Positions 43,955 through 53,556 are shown, counted from the first letter of the stretch. The stretch is 64,000 nt of DNA from Clostridium sp. (GCF_017888565.1 NZ_JAGHFX010000058.1:248001-312000), one strand, 5' to 3'. Program-made: numbers and translations. The notes: generated from the sequence alone by a model not told the origin.

Positions 43955-45061
43955 TTATTTTAAGGTTTTAAAAAATTCTGTGACTTCTTTAGAGTTTCCT
44001 CTAAAAATAATTTTATCTTTTATTTTTTCTAAAGAATATTTATAAAGAGGATCATAGTATTCTTTAAGGAACACTTCTATCCAGCTTTTATGTAAATCAA
44101 CACTATTAGTAGATAACTGATTTTTATATGCTAAATTAAGTTCATCTAGAACTACTTTGAATCTATCTCCACCAAGCTTTTTCTTAACTCTGTCCATGCT
44201 TGAATATATGTAATTAAACCATTCATTTAATCCAAGCTCTTCACCAAATTTATTAATATATTCTATTTGAGAATCTATAACATATTCTTTTAATGTATTT
44301 TCTACACGCTCTTCTAGGGAAGAGTCTAAAAACACTACGCTTCCATTATGAAAATAGTTAAAAAAGTCTTGAGGGATAAAGTTCTTTCCGATGTTTTTTC
44401 CTTCATCTTCAAAAATAATATGCTTAAATCCCTTTTCTTTACACTTAATTAAAGAATAAGCTAAATTATTTTCAAAGTTAATTTGTGTAGGCTGAGGATT
44501 GGCATGGGAACCAAAGGAGGATCCTCTATGATTAGCTATTCCTTCTAAGTCTATTGAATTTTCTATTGTTTTCAAAATTATAGTTTTTCCAGATCCTGTG
44601 AAGCCTGTTAAAACAATAGGCTTATAATTTTGATTTTCTATAGATAATGCACTAATAAGATAATTACGAAAGGCTTTATATCCACCTTCTAGTCTATAAA
44701 TCTCTCTGCCCAAAGCATCTGTAATCCATTCTTGAGCAATCCTTGAACGTGATCCACCTCTAAAGCAGTATAACATAGTAGAAGGATTAGTCTTTATAAA
44801 TTTGATCCAAGAGTTTAATCTATCCTCTTTTACTTTTCCTGATACTAATTTATATCCAAGCTTTGTAGCTTCCTCATTTCCTTTTTCTTTATAGCAAATT
44901 CCTATAATATGCCTTTCTTCATTATTTAAAATTGGTGAGTTGAAAGAATTTAAAAATGCTCCTTTTTCATATTCTATAGGTGCTCGTACATCTATAAGTG
45001 GTATATCTTCTAATACTATTTTTTTAAAGTCATTTATTACTGGATATTTCATATTAATCAT
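43955..45061 (-). CDS. mnmH: tRNA 2-selenouridine synthase
   Basis: This 368-residue protein has an N-terminal rhodanese domain with catalytic C99 in YCFRGGSRSRIAQEW and a P-loop GFTGSGKT at 153-160, the MnmH (SelU) arrangement. It replaces sulfur by selenium in 2-thiouridine at the wobble position of certain tRNAs, using selenophosphate. ATG follows AAAGGAAAG. Its presence means the organism makes selenophosphate, so selD should exist elsewhere. It is divergent from the rhodanese gene at 45310. Confidence 0.92.
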   Translation of the reverse strand: MINMKYPVINDFKKIVLEDIPLIDVRAPIEYEKGAFLNSFNSPILNNEERHIIGICYKEKGNEEATKLGYKLVSGKVKEDRLNSWIKFIKTNPSTMLYCFRGGSRSRIAQEWITDALGREIYRLEGGYKAFRNYLISALSIENQNYKPIVLTGFTGSGKTIILKTIENSIDLEGIANHRGSSFGSHANPQPTQINFENNLAYSLIKCKEKGFKHIIFEDEGKNIGKNFIPQDFFNYFHNGSVVFLDSSLEERVENTLKEYVIDSQIEYINKFGEELGLNEWFNYIYSSMDRVKKKLGGDRFKVVLDELNLAYKNQLSTNSVDLHKSWIEVFLKEYYDPLYKYSLEKIKDKIIFRGNSKEVTEFFKTLK

Positions 45062-45228
45062 AATTCTTTCCTTTTATTTTTGATATTTATTAATTATTTC
45101 TATTTTTGGTAGGCTTTATTCAATATTATAAAATTTTATGTATATAAATTGCAATAAAGATTTTAAATTTAATAAATATTGTTTAAAGTGAAAATAATAA
45201 ATAATGTGATTATTTATAAATTAAGTTG

Positions 45229-45280
45229 TGTGACATAGTCACATAAAAAATAATTTTTATATTGTAGAATAGTCACATAA
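45229..45280 (+). promoter_or_regulatory. Palindrome TGTGACATAGTCACA plus repeated half site
   Basis: TGTGAC-N3-GTCACA (45229-45243) is a perfect inverted repeat. The ten bases AGTCACATAA occur at 45237-45246 and again at 45271-45280, 34 bp apart, just before the rhodanese gene. They frame a likely -10 region (TATATTGTAGAAT). A dimeric regulator of the Crp/Fnr type is plausible; none is encoded next to it. Confidence 0.6.
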
Positions 45281-45309
45281 TTAAATTTAGTGGTAGGAGT
45301 GAATGTAGG

Positions 45310-45630
45310 ATGTTTGGTTTATTTAATAAAAATTCAGGGAAAGTTATAAATGTAAATGATATTGATAATTTAATAGGGAAAATAGAGTTAATTGATATAA
45401 GGGAACCATATGAATATAAAAGCGGAAGTATAAAAAGTGCAAAAAATATTCCAATGGGAGATCTTCTAAGTAATCCAGAAAAGTATTTAAAAAAGGATGA
45501 AGAATATCACATAGTTTGTCAATCTGGGGGAAGAAGCTCAACAGCATGTAATAAGTTAAGAAATCTTGGGTTTGATGTAGTTAATGTTGCTGGTGGAGTT
45601 GGATCTTATGCGGGAAGCAAGAGAAAATAG
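45310..45630 (+). CDS. Single-domain rhodanese
   Basis: This 106-residue rhodanese has the CH2A motif IDIREPYEYKSGSI and the catalytic loop CQSGGRSS with C70. It transfers sulfane sulfur between thiols. It lies ahead of a CoA-disulfide reductase carrying a second rhodanese domain, so the pair likely handles per- or polysulfides. A regulatory palindrome precedes it. The start is an ATG preceded closely by TAGGAGTG. Confidence 0.87.
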   Translation: MFGLFNKNSGKVINVNDIDNLIGKIELIDIREPYEYKSGSIKSAKNIPMGDLLSNPEKYLKKDEEYHIVCQSGGRSSTACNKLRNLGFDVVNVAGGVGSYAGSKRK

Positions 45631-45671
45631 TAGATACTATCGCATAATGAGAAAATGAAAGAATTATGGAG

Positions 45672-45693
45672 AAACTCTTATAGGAGTTTTTGA
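45672..45693 (+). terminator. Weak hairpin after the rhodanese gene
   Basis: AAACTC (45672-45677) pairs with GAGTTT (45684-45689), followed by TTG. The short stem may give partial termination ahead of the reductase gene. Confidence 0.45.
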
Positions 45694-45747
45694 AATTAAA
45701 TTATTTTTACTAATTTGGCTGTAAAGTAACAAGCAGGAGGGGTTTAT

Positions 45748-47448
45748 ATGAAGAAAAAGATATTAATAGTTGGTGGAGTAGCTGGAGGAGCTTCAGCTGC
45801 AGCAAGATTAAGAAGATTAAGTGAAGAAGATGAAATAATAATGTTTGAAAAAGGTCCTCATGTATCATTTTCAAATTGTGCATTACCATATCACTTAAGT
45901 GGAATTATTGATGAAGCTGATAAACTTGTTTTAATGAGTCCAGAAAAATTTAAAGCTCAATATAATATAGAAGCTAAAGTAAACAGTGAAGTAATATCAA
46001 TAGATAGAAAAAGTAAAGAACTTGAAATAAAAAATACTCAAACAGGCGAAATTTATAGAGAAAATTATGATAAATTAATTTTATCACCAGGAGCAAAGCC
46101 AATAGTACCTAATATTCCTGGTATTGAAAAAGTTAATATGTTTACTATAAGAAATGTTATAGATATAGATAAATTAAATAAATTCGTTAAGGAATTAAAT
46201 ATAAAGGAAGTAGCAGTAATTGGTGGTGGATATATAGGAGTTGAAGCAGCTGAAAATTTAAAAGAAGCTGGATATGAAGTTTCTTTAATAGAAGCTATGG
46301 ATCAAATATTAAAGCCGTTTGATTATGATATGGTTCAAATACTACATAAAGAAATCTTTGATAATGGAATTAATCTAGTTGTTGGAGATAAGGTTTCAAG
46401 TTTTGAAAAAGATAAAGTAGTATTATCATCAGGTAAAAAGGTTAATGCAAAGGCAGTGGTTATGGCAATAGGTGTTTCACCAGAAGTATCATTAGCAAAA
46501 GAAGCAGGAATAGAAATTGGTGAGACAGGAGCTATTAAAGTTGATAAGAATTATAAAACTAATGATGATGATATTTATGCAGTAGGAGATGCAATTGAAG
46601 TATATAATGCATTAACACATTCTATGACAAAATTATCTCTTGCAGGTCCAGCGTTAAAAGAAGCTAGATCAGTAGCAGATCATATAAATGGTAGAAGAGG
46701 AATAAATAATGGTTATATTGGATCTTCAGCAATAAAGGTATTTGATTATAATGCTGCTGCAACAGGATTAAATGAATCCTTAATTAAGGTTTTAAATATG
46801 AATATAAAGTATGATATTGTAAGACTTATAACTAATGATAAAGTTGGAGTAATGCCTGATGCATCACCAGTTCATTTTAAACTTATATATGAAGTTCCTA
46901 CAGGAAAGGTATTAGGAGCACAAGCAATAGGAAAAGGTGAGGTTGCTAAGAGAGTTGATATAATAGCGACTGTTATAAAACTTGGAGGAACTATTGAGGA
47001 CTTAAAAGACCTAGAACTATGTTATGCACCACCGTATAGTACAGCAAAAGATGTTGTTAATTATGCTGGATATATAGCATCAAATTTATTAAATGGAGAT
47101 TTTAGGCAGGTTAATGTTGATAAGGTAAGAAAGCTAGTTGAAAGTGGAGCTTATATAATAGATGTAAGAGAAATTAGAGAGTATGAAAATGGGCATATAA
47201 AAGGTGCTAAGAATATTCCACTTAGTCAACTTAGAGAAAGAATAAATGAAGTACCAGAGGATAGACCAGTTTACTTACATTGTAGGACAGGTCAAAGAAG
47301 TTATAATGCAGCATTAGCATTACAAAATTTAGGTTATAGAAATGTTCATAATGTGACAGGAAGCTTCCTTGGACTATCATTTTATGAATATTTTAATGAT
47401 AAAACAACTGAAAGAGAAAGTATAGTTACACAATATAATTTTAAATAA
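45748..47448 (+). CDS. CoA-disulfide reductase with C-terminal rhodanese domain
   Basis: This 566-residue flavoprotein has FAD and NAD(P)H folds (KKILIVGGVAGGASAAAR at the start, VAVIGGGYIGVEAAENL near 150), the redox cysteine C44 in FSNCALPYH, and from about 465 a rhodanese domain with LHCRTGQRSYNAA. This is the CoADR-RHD architecture, which reduces CoA disulfide, CoA persulfide or polysulfide with NADH. ATG follows GCAGGAGGGG. Together with the rhodanese upstream it forms a reactive sulfur unit. Related NADH oxidases lack the rhodanese domain. Confidence 0.92.
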   Translation: MKKKILIVGGVAGGASAAARLRRLSEEDEIIMFEKGPHVSFSNCALPYHLSGIIDEADKLVLMSPEKFKAQYNIEAKVNSEVISIDRKSKELEIKNTQTGEIYRENYDKLILSPGAKPIVPNIPGIEKVNMFTIRNVIDIDKLNKFVKELNIKEVAVIGGGYIGVEAAENLKEAGYEVSLIEAMDQILKPFDYDMVQILHKEIFDNGINLVVGDKVSSFEKDKVVLSSGKKVNAKAVVMAIGVSPEVSLAKEAGIEIGETGAIKVDKNYKTNDDDIYAVGDAIEVYNALTHSMTKLSLAGPALKEARSVADHINGRRGINNGYIGSSAIKVFDYNAAATGLNESLIKVLNMNIKYDIVRLITNDKVGVMPDASPVHFKLIYEVPTGKVLGAQAIGKGEVAKRVDIIATVIKLGGTIEDLKDLELCYAPPYSTAKDVVNYAGYIASNLLNGDFRQVNVDKVRKLVESGAYIIDVREIREYENGHIKGAKNIPLSQLRERINEVPEDRPVYLHCRTGQRSYNAALALQNLGYRNVHNVTGSFLGLSFYEYFNDKTTERESIVTQYNFK

Positions 47449-47452
47449 CGCA

Positions 47453-47490
47453 AAAGACTTCAAGAAAATTATCTTGAAGTCTTTATCTAT
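47453..47490 (+). terminator. Terminator after the CoA-disulfide reductase gene
   Basis: AAAGACTTCAAG (47453-47464) pairs with CTTGAAGTCTTT (47473-47484), 12 bp perfect, followed by ATCTATT. Confidence 0.82.
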
Positions 47491-47715
47491 TAGTAGGGTT
47501 TAGTAGATAAAGGGATAAATCACATAGTTATTTTGTGTATTTAATATAAACTTATACATATAATATTTAAAAGTTATATAAAGTTTTTATTTAAATGTGT
47601 TAAAATATAGAGTATGAGATAAAATATGTAAAAATTATTTGTTGTAATTTACTTTTATAGTAGTATATTTTATTTGAATAAGTAAAAAAACAATATAAGA
47701 ATGGAGAGTGAAGCT

Positions 47716-48933
47716 ATGAAAAGAGTAGAAGAAAGATTTTTAGAATATGTAAAAATAAATACAAAATCAGATGAAACAACTAGAGTAACTCCAAGTACAA
47801 AGGGACAATTAAATTTAGCAGAAAAGTTATGTAATGAGCTAAAAGAAATAGGGTTAAAAGATGCAAAGATAAGTGAGCATGGATATGTTTATGCAACACT
47901 AGAAAAAAATTGTAATAAGGACTTACCAGTTATAGGTTTTATAGCTCATATGGATACAGCTCCAGATTATAGTGGAGAAAATGTAAATCCTAAAATTATA
48001 GAAAACTATGATGGTGAAGACATTAAGCTAAATGATTCAGTAGTATTATCTCCAAAATTTTCACCTGAATTAAAACAATATGTAGGAAAAACATTAATTA
48101 CTACAGATGGAACTACACTTTTAGGTGCTGATGATAAAGCAGGGCTTGCAGAAATTATGACTGCTATGGAATACTTAGTAAACCATCCAGAGATTGAACA
48201 TGGAACTATAAAAGTAGGTTTTACACCTGATGAGGAAATCGGAGAAGGTGCAGATCATTTTGATGTTGAAGAATTTGGTGCAGATTTTGCTTATACAATG
48301 GATGGGGGAAGAATTGGAGAACTTGAATATGAAAACTTTAATGCTGCAGGAGTAAAAGTTCAAATAAAAGGAGTTAATGTTCATCCAGGTTATGCTAAAA
48401 ATAAGATGTTAAATTCAATAATGGTTGCTAACGAGTTTATAAATAGTCTTCCTTTAGATGAAGTTCCAGAAAAAACTGATAAATATGAAGGTTTTTCACA
48501 TCTTACAGACATAGAAGGAACTGTTGAAAATACATCATTAAATTATATTGTAAGAGATTTCTTTGCAGATTCTTTTGAAGCAAGAAAAGAAAAGTTTAAA
48601 GCTATAGAAAAAGAATTAAATGACAAATATGGAGAAGGAACTGTAGTTGTAAATATAAAGGATCAATATAAGAATATGAAAGAAAAAATTGAGCCTGTTA
48701 TGCATATAGTAGAAAATGCAAAAGAAGCAATGATAGAAGCTGATGTGGTTCCAAATGTTAGACCTATAAGAGGAGGAACTGATGGGGCAAGACTTTCATT
48801 TATGGGATTACCAACTCCAAATATATTTGCGGGTGGTGAAAACTTCCATGGAAAGTATGAGTATGTGCCAATAGAATCTATGGAAAAAGCTGTTGAAGTT
48901 ATAATTAATATAATAAAAAGATATAGCAAATAA
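47716..48933 (+). CDS. pepT: Peptidase T (tripeptidase)
   Basis: This 405-residue M20 family aminotripeptidase has HMDTAPDYSG with the first zinc ligand, TTDGTTLLGADDKAG with the bridging aspartate, FTPDEEIGEGADHF with the catalytic glutamates, and a late GGENFHGKYEYVP histidine. This is the PepT pattern. It removes the N-terminal residue of tripeptides in the cytoplasm. The ATG at 47716 is chosen because GGAGAG lies right after the in-frame ATG at 47701. It stands alone. Confidence 0.93.
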   Translation: MKRVEERFLEYVKINTKSDETTRVTPSTKGQLNLAEKLCNELKEIGLKDAKISEHGYVYATLEKNCNKDLPVIGFIAHMDTAPDYSGENVNPKIIENYDGEDIKLNDSVVLSPKFSPELKQYVGKTLITTDGTTLLGADDKAGLAEIMTAMEYLVNHPEIEHGTIKVGFTPDEEIGEGADHFDVEEFGADFAYTMDGGRIGELEYENFNAAGVKVQIKGVNVHPGYAKNKMLNSIMVANEFINSLPLDEVPEKTDKYEGFSHLTDIEGTVENTSLNYIVRDFFADSFEARKEKFKAIEKELNDKYGEGTVVVNIKDQYKNMKEKIEPVMHIVENAKEAMIEADVVPNVRPIRGGTDGARLSFMGLPTPNIFAGGENFHGKYEYVPIESMEKAVEVIINIIKRYSK

Positions 48934-49045
48934 TTAAGATTTAGAAGCTGAAATTTTAAGTATTATTAAAGATAAAAATATAATAATTAAGTTTTTAATA
49001 GTAAATTAAAAGTATAGTTACTGAATAATAAAAATAAATAAAAAC

Positions 49046-49087
49046 AAAAATTACTACAAGTTTTTAATTCTTGTAGTAATTTTTTAT
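49046..49087. terminator. Bidirectional terminator between pepT and the flotillin gene
   Basis: A 15-bp stem, AAAAATTACTACAAG and its complement (49046-49060 and about 49070-49085), has A and T ends. The flotillin gene stops just 4 bp to the right. Confidence 0.88.
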
Positions 49088-49090
49088 AAG

Positions 49091-50557
49091 TTACTCTATT
49101 ATATTAGTTATATTTTCTTCTGTATCTTTCGGATTAATGTTTGTAGAGTTAGATATTGGATTAGATTGTTTATTAACAAAGCTATTTATCACGTTTGCTA
49201 AGTCTACCCCTGTTATATCTTTTAATACTTCAAAGCCATTAGCAGTAACATCAGTAACAATTTTAGCAACTTTTGATGCTCCTTGAGATCCACCATTATC
49301 TATAACGGTTAATTTATCTATTTGTTCTAATGGACTTGCAACTTCTTTCATTACATCTGGTAATCTATTCACTACCATTTCAACTATTGCAGCTTCTCCA
49401 TATTTAGCCATAGCCTCAGCCAATCTATCTTTTGCTTCAGCTTCTGCAATACCTTTGGCCTTAATGGCATCAGCTTCAGCTAACCCCTTTGCTCTTATGG
49501 CTTCTGCATCTGCTTGAGCTTGTATTTTTTTAGCATCAGCTTCAGCTATTGCTCTAACTCTTATAGCCTCAGCTTCAGCTTCGGCTTGTCTAATTGCTTG
49601 GATTTTATTAGCTTCTGCAGCAACTTCAACTTCATACTTTTTAGCATCAGCAGATTTCTTTACTTCGGCTATTAATTTCTTTTCAACAACTAGAGCTTCT
49701 TTTTCAGCAAGTTCAGCTTGCTGTTCAGCTAAGATTGAGTTGTTTTCAACTTCTTGTAATCTATAGGCTACGTCAGCATTTGCTTTTGCTTTATCTTGTT
49801 CAGCTCTAAATGCTTCTAGTTTAATTTTTTTATCTCTTTCACTTTGAGCAATTTCAGCTTCAGCTTCTAGTTTTGCTTTTTGGCCTTCTCTTGTTGCACT
49901 AGCAGTTTTAATTTCTGTATCTCTCTTTCTTTCAGCTTCAGCTATATCAGCTTCTGATTTAGCAGCTGCTATTTGTGGTTTAGCTCTATTTTCTAAATAA
50001 CCACCTTGAGTACTTATTTTTAAAATTGTATAGGATATTAAGACTAGACCCATTGATCCCAATTCATTTCTTATATCATCTTCAATTCGTTGTTCAAATG
50101 AAGCTCTATCTTCATTTATTTGTTCAACAGTTAATGTAGAAATAATACCTCTTAACTTACCTTCTAATATTTGTTCAACTATAGTTTTTATTACATTTAC
50201 TGTATTTTTTTCTCCACCACTACAAAATTGTTCTACTGCTTTTAATACGTTTTCGCTATCATTTTTAACTTTTACAACTGCGGTACCAACTATATTAACA
50301 AATATACCTTGTTTAGCAGGTGCTTCACTTACATCTGTTGTCATTGATATGTTTTCTAGTGAAATAGTTGAAGATGTTTCTAGTACGGGAATCATTAATC
50401 CCCCTCTTCCAAGTAAAACTCTTTTTCGAAGACCTGTAATTACCATTGCTTTATCAGCAGGTACTCTTCTCCAAAAAGATAGAAATACTATTAAAACAAT
50501 AATCACAATAATTATTATTGGAAGAGCATTTAATAGTTTTTCAAGAAAAATATCCAT
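49091..50557 (-). CDS. floT: Flotillin-like SPFH protein
   Basis: This 488-residue protein has an N-terminal membrane segment (about 12-30), an SPFH/Band 7 domain (about 30-190, with VNIVGTAVVKVKN), a long coiled coil with repeated A-E-A and AEADAIKAKG motifs (about 195-390), and a C-terminal tail. This matches bacterial flotillin (FloT/YuaG), which organises membrane microdomains. The usual NfeD-like partner is not next to it. ATG follows AAAGGGGGAAA. The C-terminus, rich in N, S and P, is probably disordered. Confidence 0.88.
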   Translation of the reverse strand: MDIFLEKLLNALPIIIIVIIVLIVFLSFWRRVPADKAMVITGLRKRVLLGRGGLMIPVLETSSTISLENISMTTDVSEAPAKQGIFVNIVGTAVVKVKNDSENVLKAVEQFCSGGEKNTVNVIKTIVEQILEGKLRGIISTLTVEQINEDRASFEQRIEDDIRNELGSMGLVLISYTILKISTQGGYLENRAKPQIAAAKSEADIAEAERKRDTEIKTASATREGQKAKLEAEAEIAQSERDKKIKLEAFRAEQDKAKANADVAYRLQEVENNSILAEQQAELAEKEALVVEKKLIAEVKKSADAKKYEVEVAAEANKIQAIRQAEAEAEAIRVRAIAEADAKKIQAQADAEAIRAKGLAEADAIKAKGIAEAEAKDRLAEAMAKYGEAAIVEMVVNRLPDVMKEVASPLEQIDKLTVIDNGGSQGASKVAKIVTDVTANGFEVLKDITGVDLANVINSFVNKQSNPISNSTNINPKDTEENITNIIE

Positions 50558-50859
50558 TATTATTTCCCCCTTTATAAATTCAAAATATATCTACATTTAT
50601 ATTTTATCATAAAAATTTAAAAAATATGAAATATTTAGAAAAATAAGGTTAAAACATTTATATTGATAATACATTTTATGGTATAATAGGTACAAAATGT
50701 TGAAAAATATAAAATCGAATTAAAATTAATTGTATGAAATATACGAATTAAAATAAAGACCATATATTTTAATAAGACTAAATTTATTAACAATTTAAGT
50801 TTTTATATAAATTATTGATTAAACTACATTAATAATATAATTAAGGAGGAATTAAAAAG
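50558..50859. other. Intergenic region between flotillin and small membrane protein genes
   Basis: This gap of 302 bp is extremely AT rich. TATAAT-like boxes are present (for example GGTATAATAGG near 50682), but I find no convincing -35 partner, hairpin or open frame. Promoters for the two divergent genes must lie here. Confidence 0.45.
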
Positions 50860-51210
50860 TTGGAACAGAAATTAAAAAAAAGTTTGTTAATATTGTTAAT
50901 AGTTTTATTTGTTCCATTATCTTATCTTAAATTTTATACTGTACATTTATATTATAAGGAAAAGTCAAGTGTAGAAATTATTAAAACTAAGAAGATAAAT
51001 TTTATAAATAACTTTTATTGTTATGATAAAAAAGAAAACTTGAATTTTTATAAATATTCTAAAGATGATATTATATATGAAGATAAAAGAGGAGGATTAT
51101 TTGATACTACATATGCATATTTAATATTAATATGGTGGGGGATAGTACTTTCTATTATAGTAATTATTTTTATAAAAATAGAGAGTAAATTAATAACAAT
51201 AAATACATAA
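50860..51210 (+). CDS. Small two-span membrane protein, unknown
   Basis: This 116-residue protein starts at a TTG 9 bp after AAGGAGGA. A first hydrophobic segment lies at about 8-24 and a second at about 83-106, with an outside loop of some 55 polar residues rich in K, Y and D. No family is recognised. It opens a run of four short membrane protein genes (50860-52113), each with its own ribosome site, that may be one unit. Confidence 0.6.
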   Translation: MEQKLKKSLLILLIVLFVPLSYLKFYTVHLYYKEKSSVEIIKTKKINFINNFYCYDKKENLNFYKYSKDDIIYEDKRGGLFDTTYAYLILIWWGIVLSIIVIIFIKIESKLITINT

Positions 51211-51306
51211 CTCTATAAAAATTAATGATTTTGCAAAATAGTATGTAGTTAAAATTTAACTTAAAAAATAAAGAACTATTAGTAGTAGTTTTAGGGAGAA
51301 ATTATT

Positions 51307-51588
51307 ATGAAAAAGGAGATACTTTATATTATTTTAGCTATTATTATTTCAATAAATATATGGATTTTACTATTGCTATTGAATAAGTCTTATTTATTAG
51401 ATAAATTAAATGTATATTTAATATGGGTGTCTTCAATTTTATTGGGTTTAATAGCATTTATCATATCAAGAAAATATAAGATAAATAAAAAAATTGATAT
51501 AGTTATATTAACTATAACTATTTTTTCTTTCATAATATTAATATATATAGGTGTAATTTTAGGAGTGATATCATCTGTATATTATTAA
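51307..51588 (+). CDS. Small three-span membrane protein, unknown
   Basis: This 93-residue protein is almost wholly hydrophobic, with segments near 3-25, 32-52 and 64-88 joined by short lysine-rich turns. ATG follows TTTAGGGAGAAA. It resembles small clostridial membrane proteins of unknown role. Neighbouring small genes suggest a shared function such as toxin immunity or stress, but nothing in the sequence proves it. Confidence 0.6.
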   Translation: MKKEILYIILAIIISINIWILLLLLNKSYLLDKLNVYLIWVSSILLGLIAFIISRKYKINKKIDIVILTITIFSFIILIYIGVILGVISSVYY

Positions 51589-51615
51589 AAGTATTTTACA
51601 CTAAGGAGGGGTACA

Positions 51616-51789
51616 ATGGTAGGAATTATAGCTTTAATTCCTATAATATTATTTTTTATAATATTATATTTTACTATACGGTTAGTAGTGAGGCATGCTA
51701 TAAAAGATAGCTTTGAGGAGTTTAATAATTCTATAAAAAAATCAGTTAAAGCGGGAATTAATGAAAATGAATGGATAAAAAAGCAATAA
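51616..51789 (+). CDS. 57-residue membrane protein, easily missed
   Basis: An ATG behind AAGGAGGGGTACA starts a frame of 57 codons ending in TAA at 51787. The product has one membrane segment (about residues 3-25: GIIALIPIILFFIILYF), then a basic stretch and an amphipathic tail (KDSFEEFNNSIKKSVK). The excellent ribosome site and the membrane helix followed by a charged tail argue that it is real. It sits between two other small membrane protein genes. Confidence 0.65.
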   Translation: MVGIIALIPIILFFIILYFTIRLVVRHAIKDSFEEFNNSIKKSVKAGINENEWIKKQ

Positions 51790-51924
51790 AAATTACAGGA
51801 TTATTTAGTAAGGAGTTTTCTAAAATATTTGATAAAAAAATCTCTTAAGAAGTTTATAAAACTGTGGCAAAAAAATATATATTGAATATAAGTAGAAGAA
51901 AATGCTATATTTTAGGAGAGGATT

Positions 51925-52113
51925 ATGATAAATATTTTAGTATTAGTAGCATTAATTTTGGGATTTATATTAATTAAATGTGGAAGAAAAAGTATGAAGA
52001 AGTTAATTACTTACTTAGGCTTAATAATAGTAATTGCTTCTGCCATTTATATAATGCAAGAGTTTTTCAGTAATCTTATATATGATGTTACTAGTGTGCT
52101 AGAAGAAATTTAA
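51925..52113 (+). CDS. 62-residue two-span membrane protein, unknown
   Basis: This protein has two hydrophobic segments (about 3-17 and 28-45) with a basic loop GRKSMKKL between them. ATG follows TTTAGGAGAGG. The 135 bp before it hold no further gene, although a lysine-rich segment near 51810-51870 might be the trace of one. It is the last of the small membrane genes before the acetyltransferase. Confidence 0.58.
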   Translation: MINILVLVALILGFILIKCGRKSMKKLITYLGLIIVIASAIYIMQEFFSNLIYDVTSVLEEI

Positions 52114-52160
52114 GTAGTATTTATAATAAATTGAATCAAATTATAGGAGGTAGGTAGGGT

Positions 52161-52685
52161 ATGAAGATAGACTTACGATTGTTAGATATATCAGATAAAG
52201 AGGAGTATTGGAAGCTAGGATTTGAAAATCCAGATAAAGAAATGTTTTATTATACTGGAACTACAAAATATCCTACAAAAGAAGAAATAGATGTATTTAT
52301 TCAAAAATCAATAAGTAGCAAAGAAAGAAGGCATTTCTTAATATGTAATAATGATACAATTATTGGGGAAGTTGTACTTATGGATATAGATGATGATTAT
52401 AAATCATGTAGTTTTAGAATAGCAATATTTAATAAAAATAACTTTAATAAGGGGATTGGACTAAAAGCTACTAATAAAGCTTTACAGATTGCATTTACAG
52501 AATTAAATTTACATAGAGTTGAATTAGAAGTTTATGATTATAACCCACGTGCAAAGGCTATGTATGAAAAGGTAGGATTTAATTTAGAAGGAACAAAAAG
52601 AGATGCTATTTATATAAATAATGAATTTCATGATGTGTATATTATGAGTATATTAGAAAAAGAATTTAGAGATATTTATAATTAA
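52161..52685 (+). CDS. GNAT acetyltransferase, RimJ/RimL-like
   Basis: This 174-residue protein has the GNAT fold: an EVVLMDID strand near 70, the acetyl-CoA loop in NNFNKGIGLKATNKALQIAF near 98-117, and LHRVELEVYDYNPRAKAMYEKVGF, the RimJ/RimL-type fourth motif. It acetylates an amino group, perhaps of a peptide, polyamine or antibiotic. ATG follows GGAGGTAGG. Substrate is unknown. Confidence 0.85.
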   Translation: MKIDLRLLDISDKEEYWKLGFENPDKEMFYYTGTTKYPTKEEIDVFIQKSISSKERRHFLICNNDTIIGEVVLMDIDDDYKSCSFRIAIFNKNNFNKGIGLKATNKALQIAFTELNLHRVELEVYDYNPRAKAMYEKVGFNLEGTKRDAIYINNEFHDVYIMSILEKEFRDIYN

Positions 52686-52729
52686 TATTTTTTTTATTAT
52701 AAATTATTGAACTTATAGAGGTGTGTAAA

Positions 52730-53518
52730 TTGAAAAAGATTGAAGTGTTTCTAACAAAATTAAGTAAATTTATTGATTTAATTAAAGCTAAGAATATGGT
52801 TATTTTTAAACAGAAAACTTATAAAGGTAAACAATATAATATTAATTATGTTTTTGAAGAAAATAAAAATTCAAAGGATCTATTAATAATATTTACAGCA
52901 TGTACAAAAGTTGGGCAAAAAGCAAGATATAATTATGTTAAAACTGTGGAAGATTTTAAGTGTAATAAGCTTTTCATTTTAGATGATTTTGGCTTTGACT
53001 CTAGAGGCGCATACTATTTAGGAAAAAATAAAGATTTTGCAATAGAAAAGGATGTGAATTCTTTAATAAATGAGATAACAAAGGAAGTAGAAGCAAAAAA
53101 AGTTATTTTTATGGGATCTAGTAAAGGTGGATATTCGGCTTTATATTTCGGATTGCATAGAAAAGATAGTATAATTATTGCGGGAGCACCGCAGTATAGG
53201 TTAGGTAGTTATTTAAATTTACCAGGACATAAGAAAATTCTTGAATATATAATGGGAGATACTAGCATAGAATCTATAGAAATTTTAGATAGCTTAATGC
53301 AAAATGTTATAGAATCTAATAAGGAAAATAATAGTTCTATATATCTTCACTATTCAAATAATGAAGAAACTTATGAGTCAGATATAAAGCCTTTAATTGA
53401 GGAAATAAATAAATATAATTTTAATAAATATTATGATGTACATGACTATGAAAATCATGCAGATTTAACAAGGTATTTTCCGAGTTTTGTTAAAGATATA
53501 CTTAAAAAGTATTTATAA
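52730..53518 (+). CDS. Alpha/beta hydrolase fold protein
   Basis: This 262-residue protein has a nucleophile elbow FMGSSKGGYSALYFGL near 130-145, a strand with LLIIFTAC near 50, and a late HDYENHADLTRYF histidine. This fits an alpha/beta hydrolase related to Asp2 or acyl esterase-like proteins. It starts at a TTG 6 bp after GAGGTG; the earlier in-frame GTG at 52721 is part of that site. No signal peptide is seen. It is followed by signal peptidase I after 38 bp, possibly in one unit. Confidence 0.7.
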   Translation: MKKIEVFLTKLSKFIDLIKAKNMVIFKQKTYKGKQYNINYVFEENKNSKDLLIIFTACTKVGQKARYNYVKTVEDFKCNKLFILDDFGFDSRGAYYLGKNKDFAIEKDVNSLINEITKEVEAKKVIFMGSSKGGYSALYFGLHRKDSIIIAGAPQYRLGSYLNLPGHKKILEYIMGDTSIESIEILDSLMQNVIESNKENNSSIYLHYSNNEETYESDIKPLIEEINKYNFNKYYDVHDYENHADLTRYFPSFVKDILKKYL

Positions 53519-53556
53519 ATACTCTGAGAGTAGGTTGTATTGAGGAGGATATTAAC

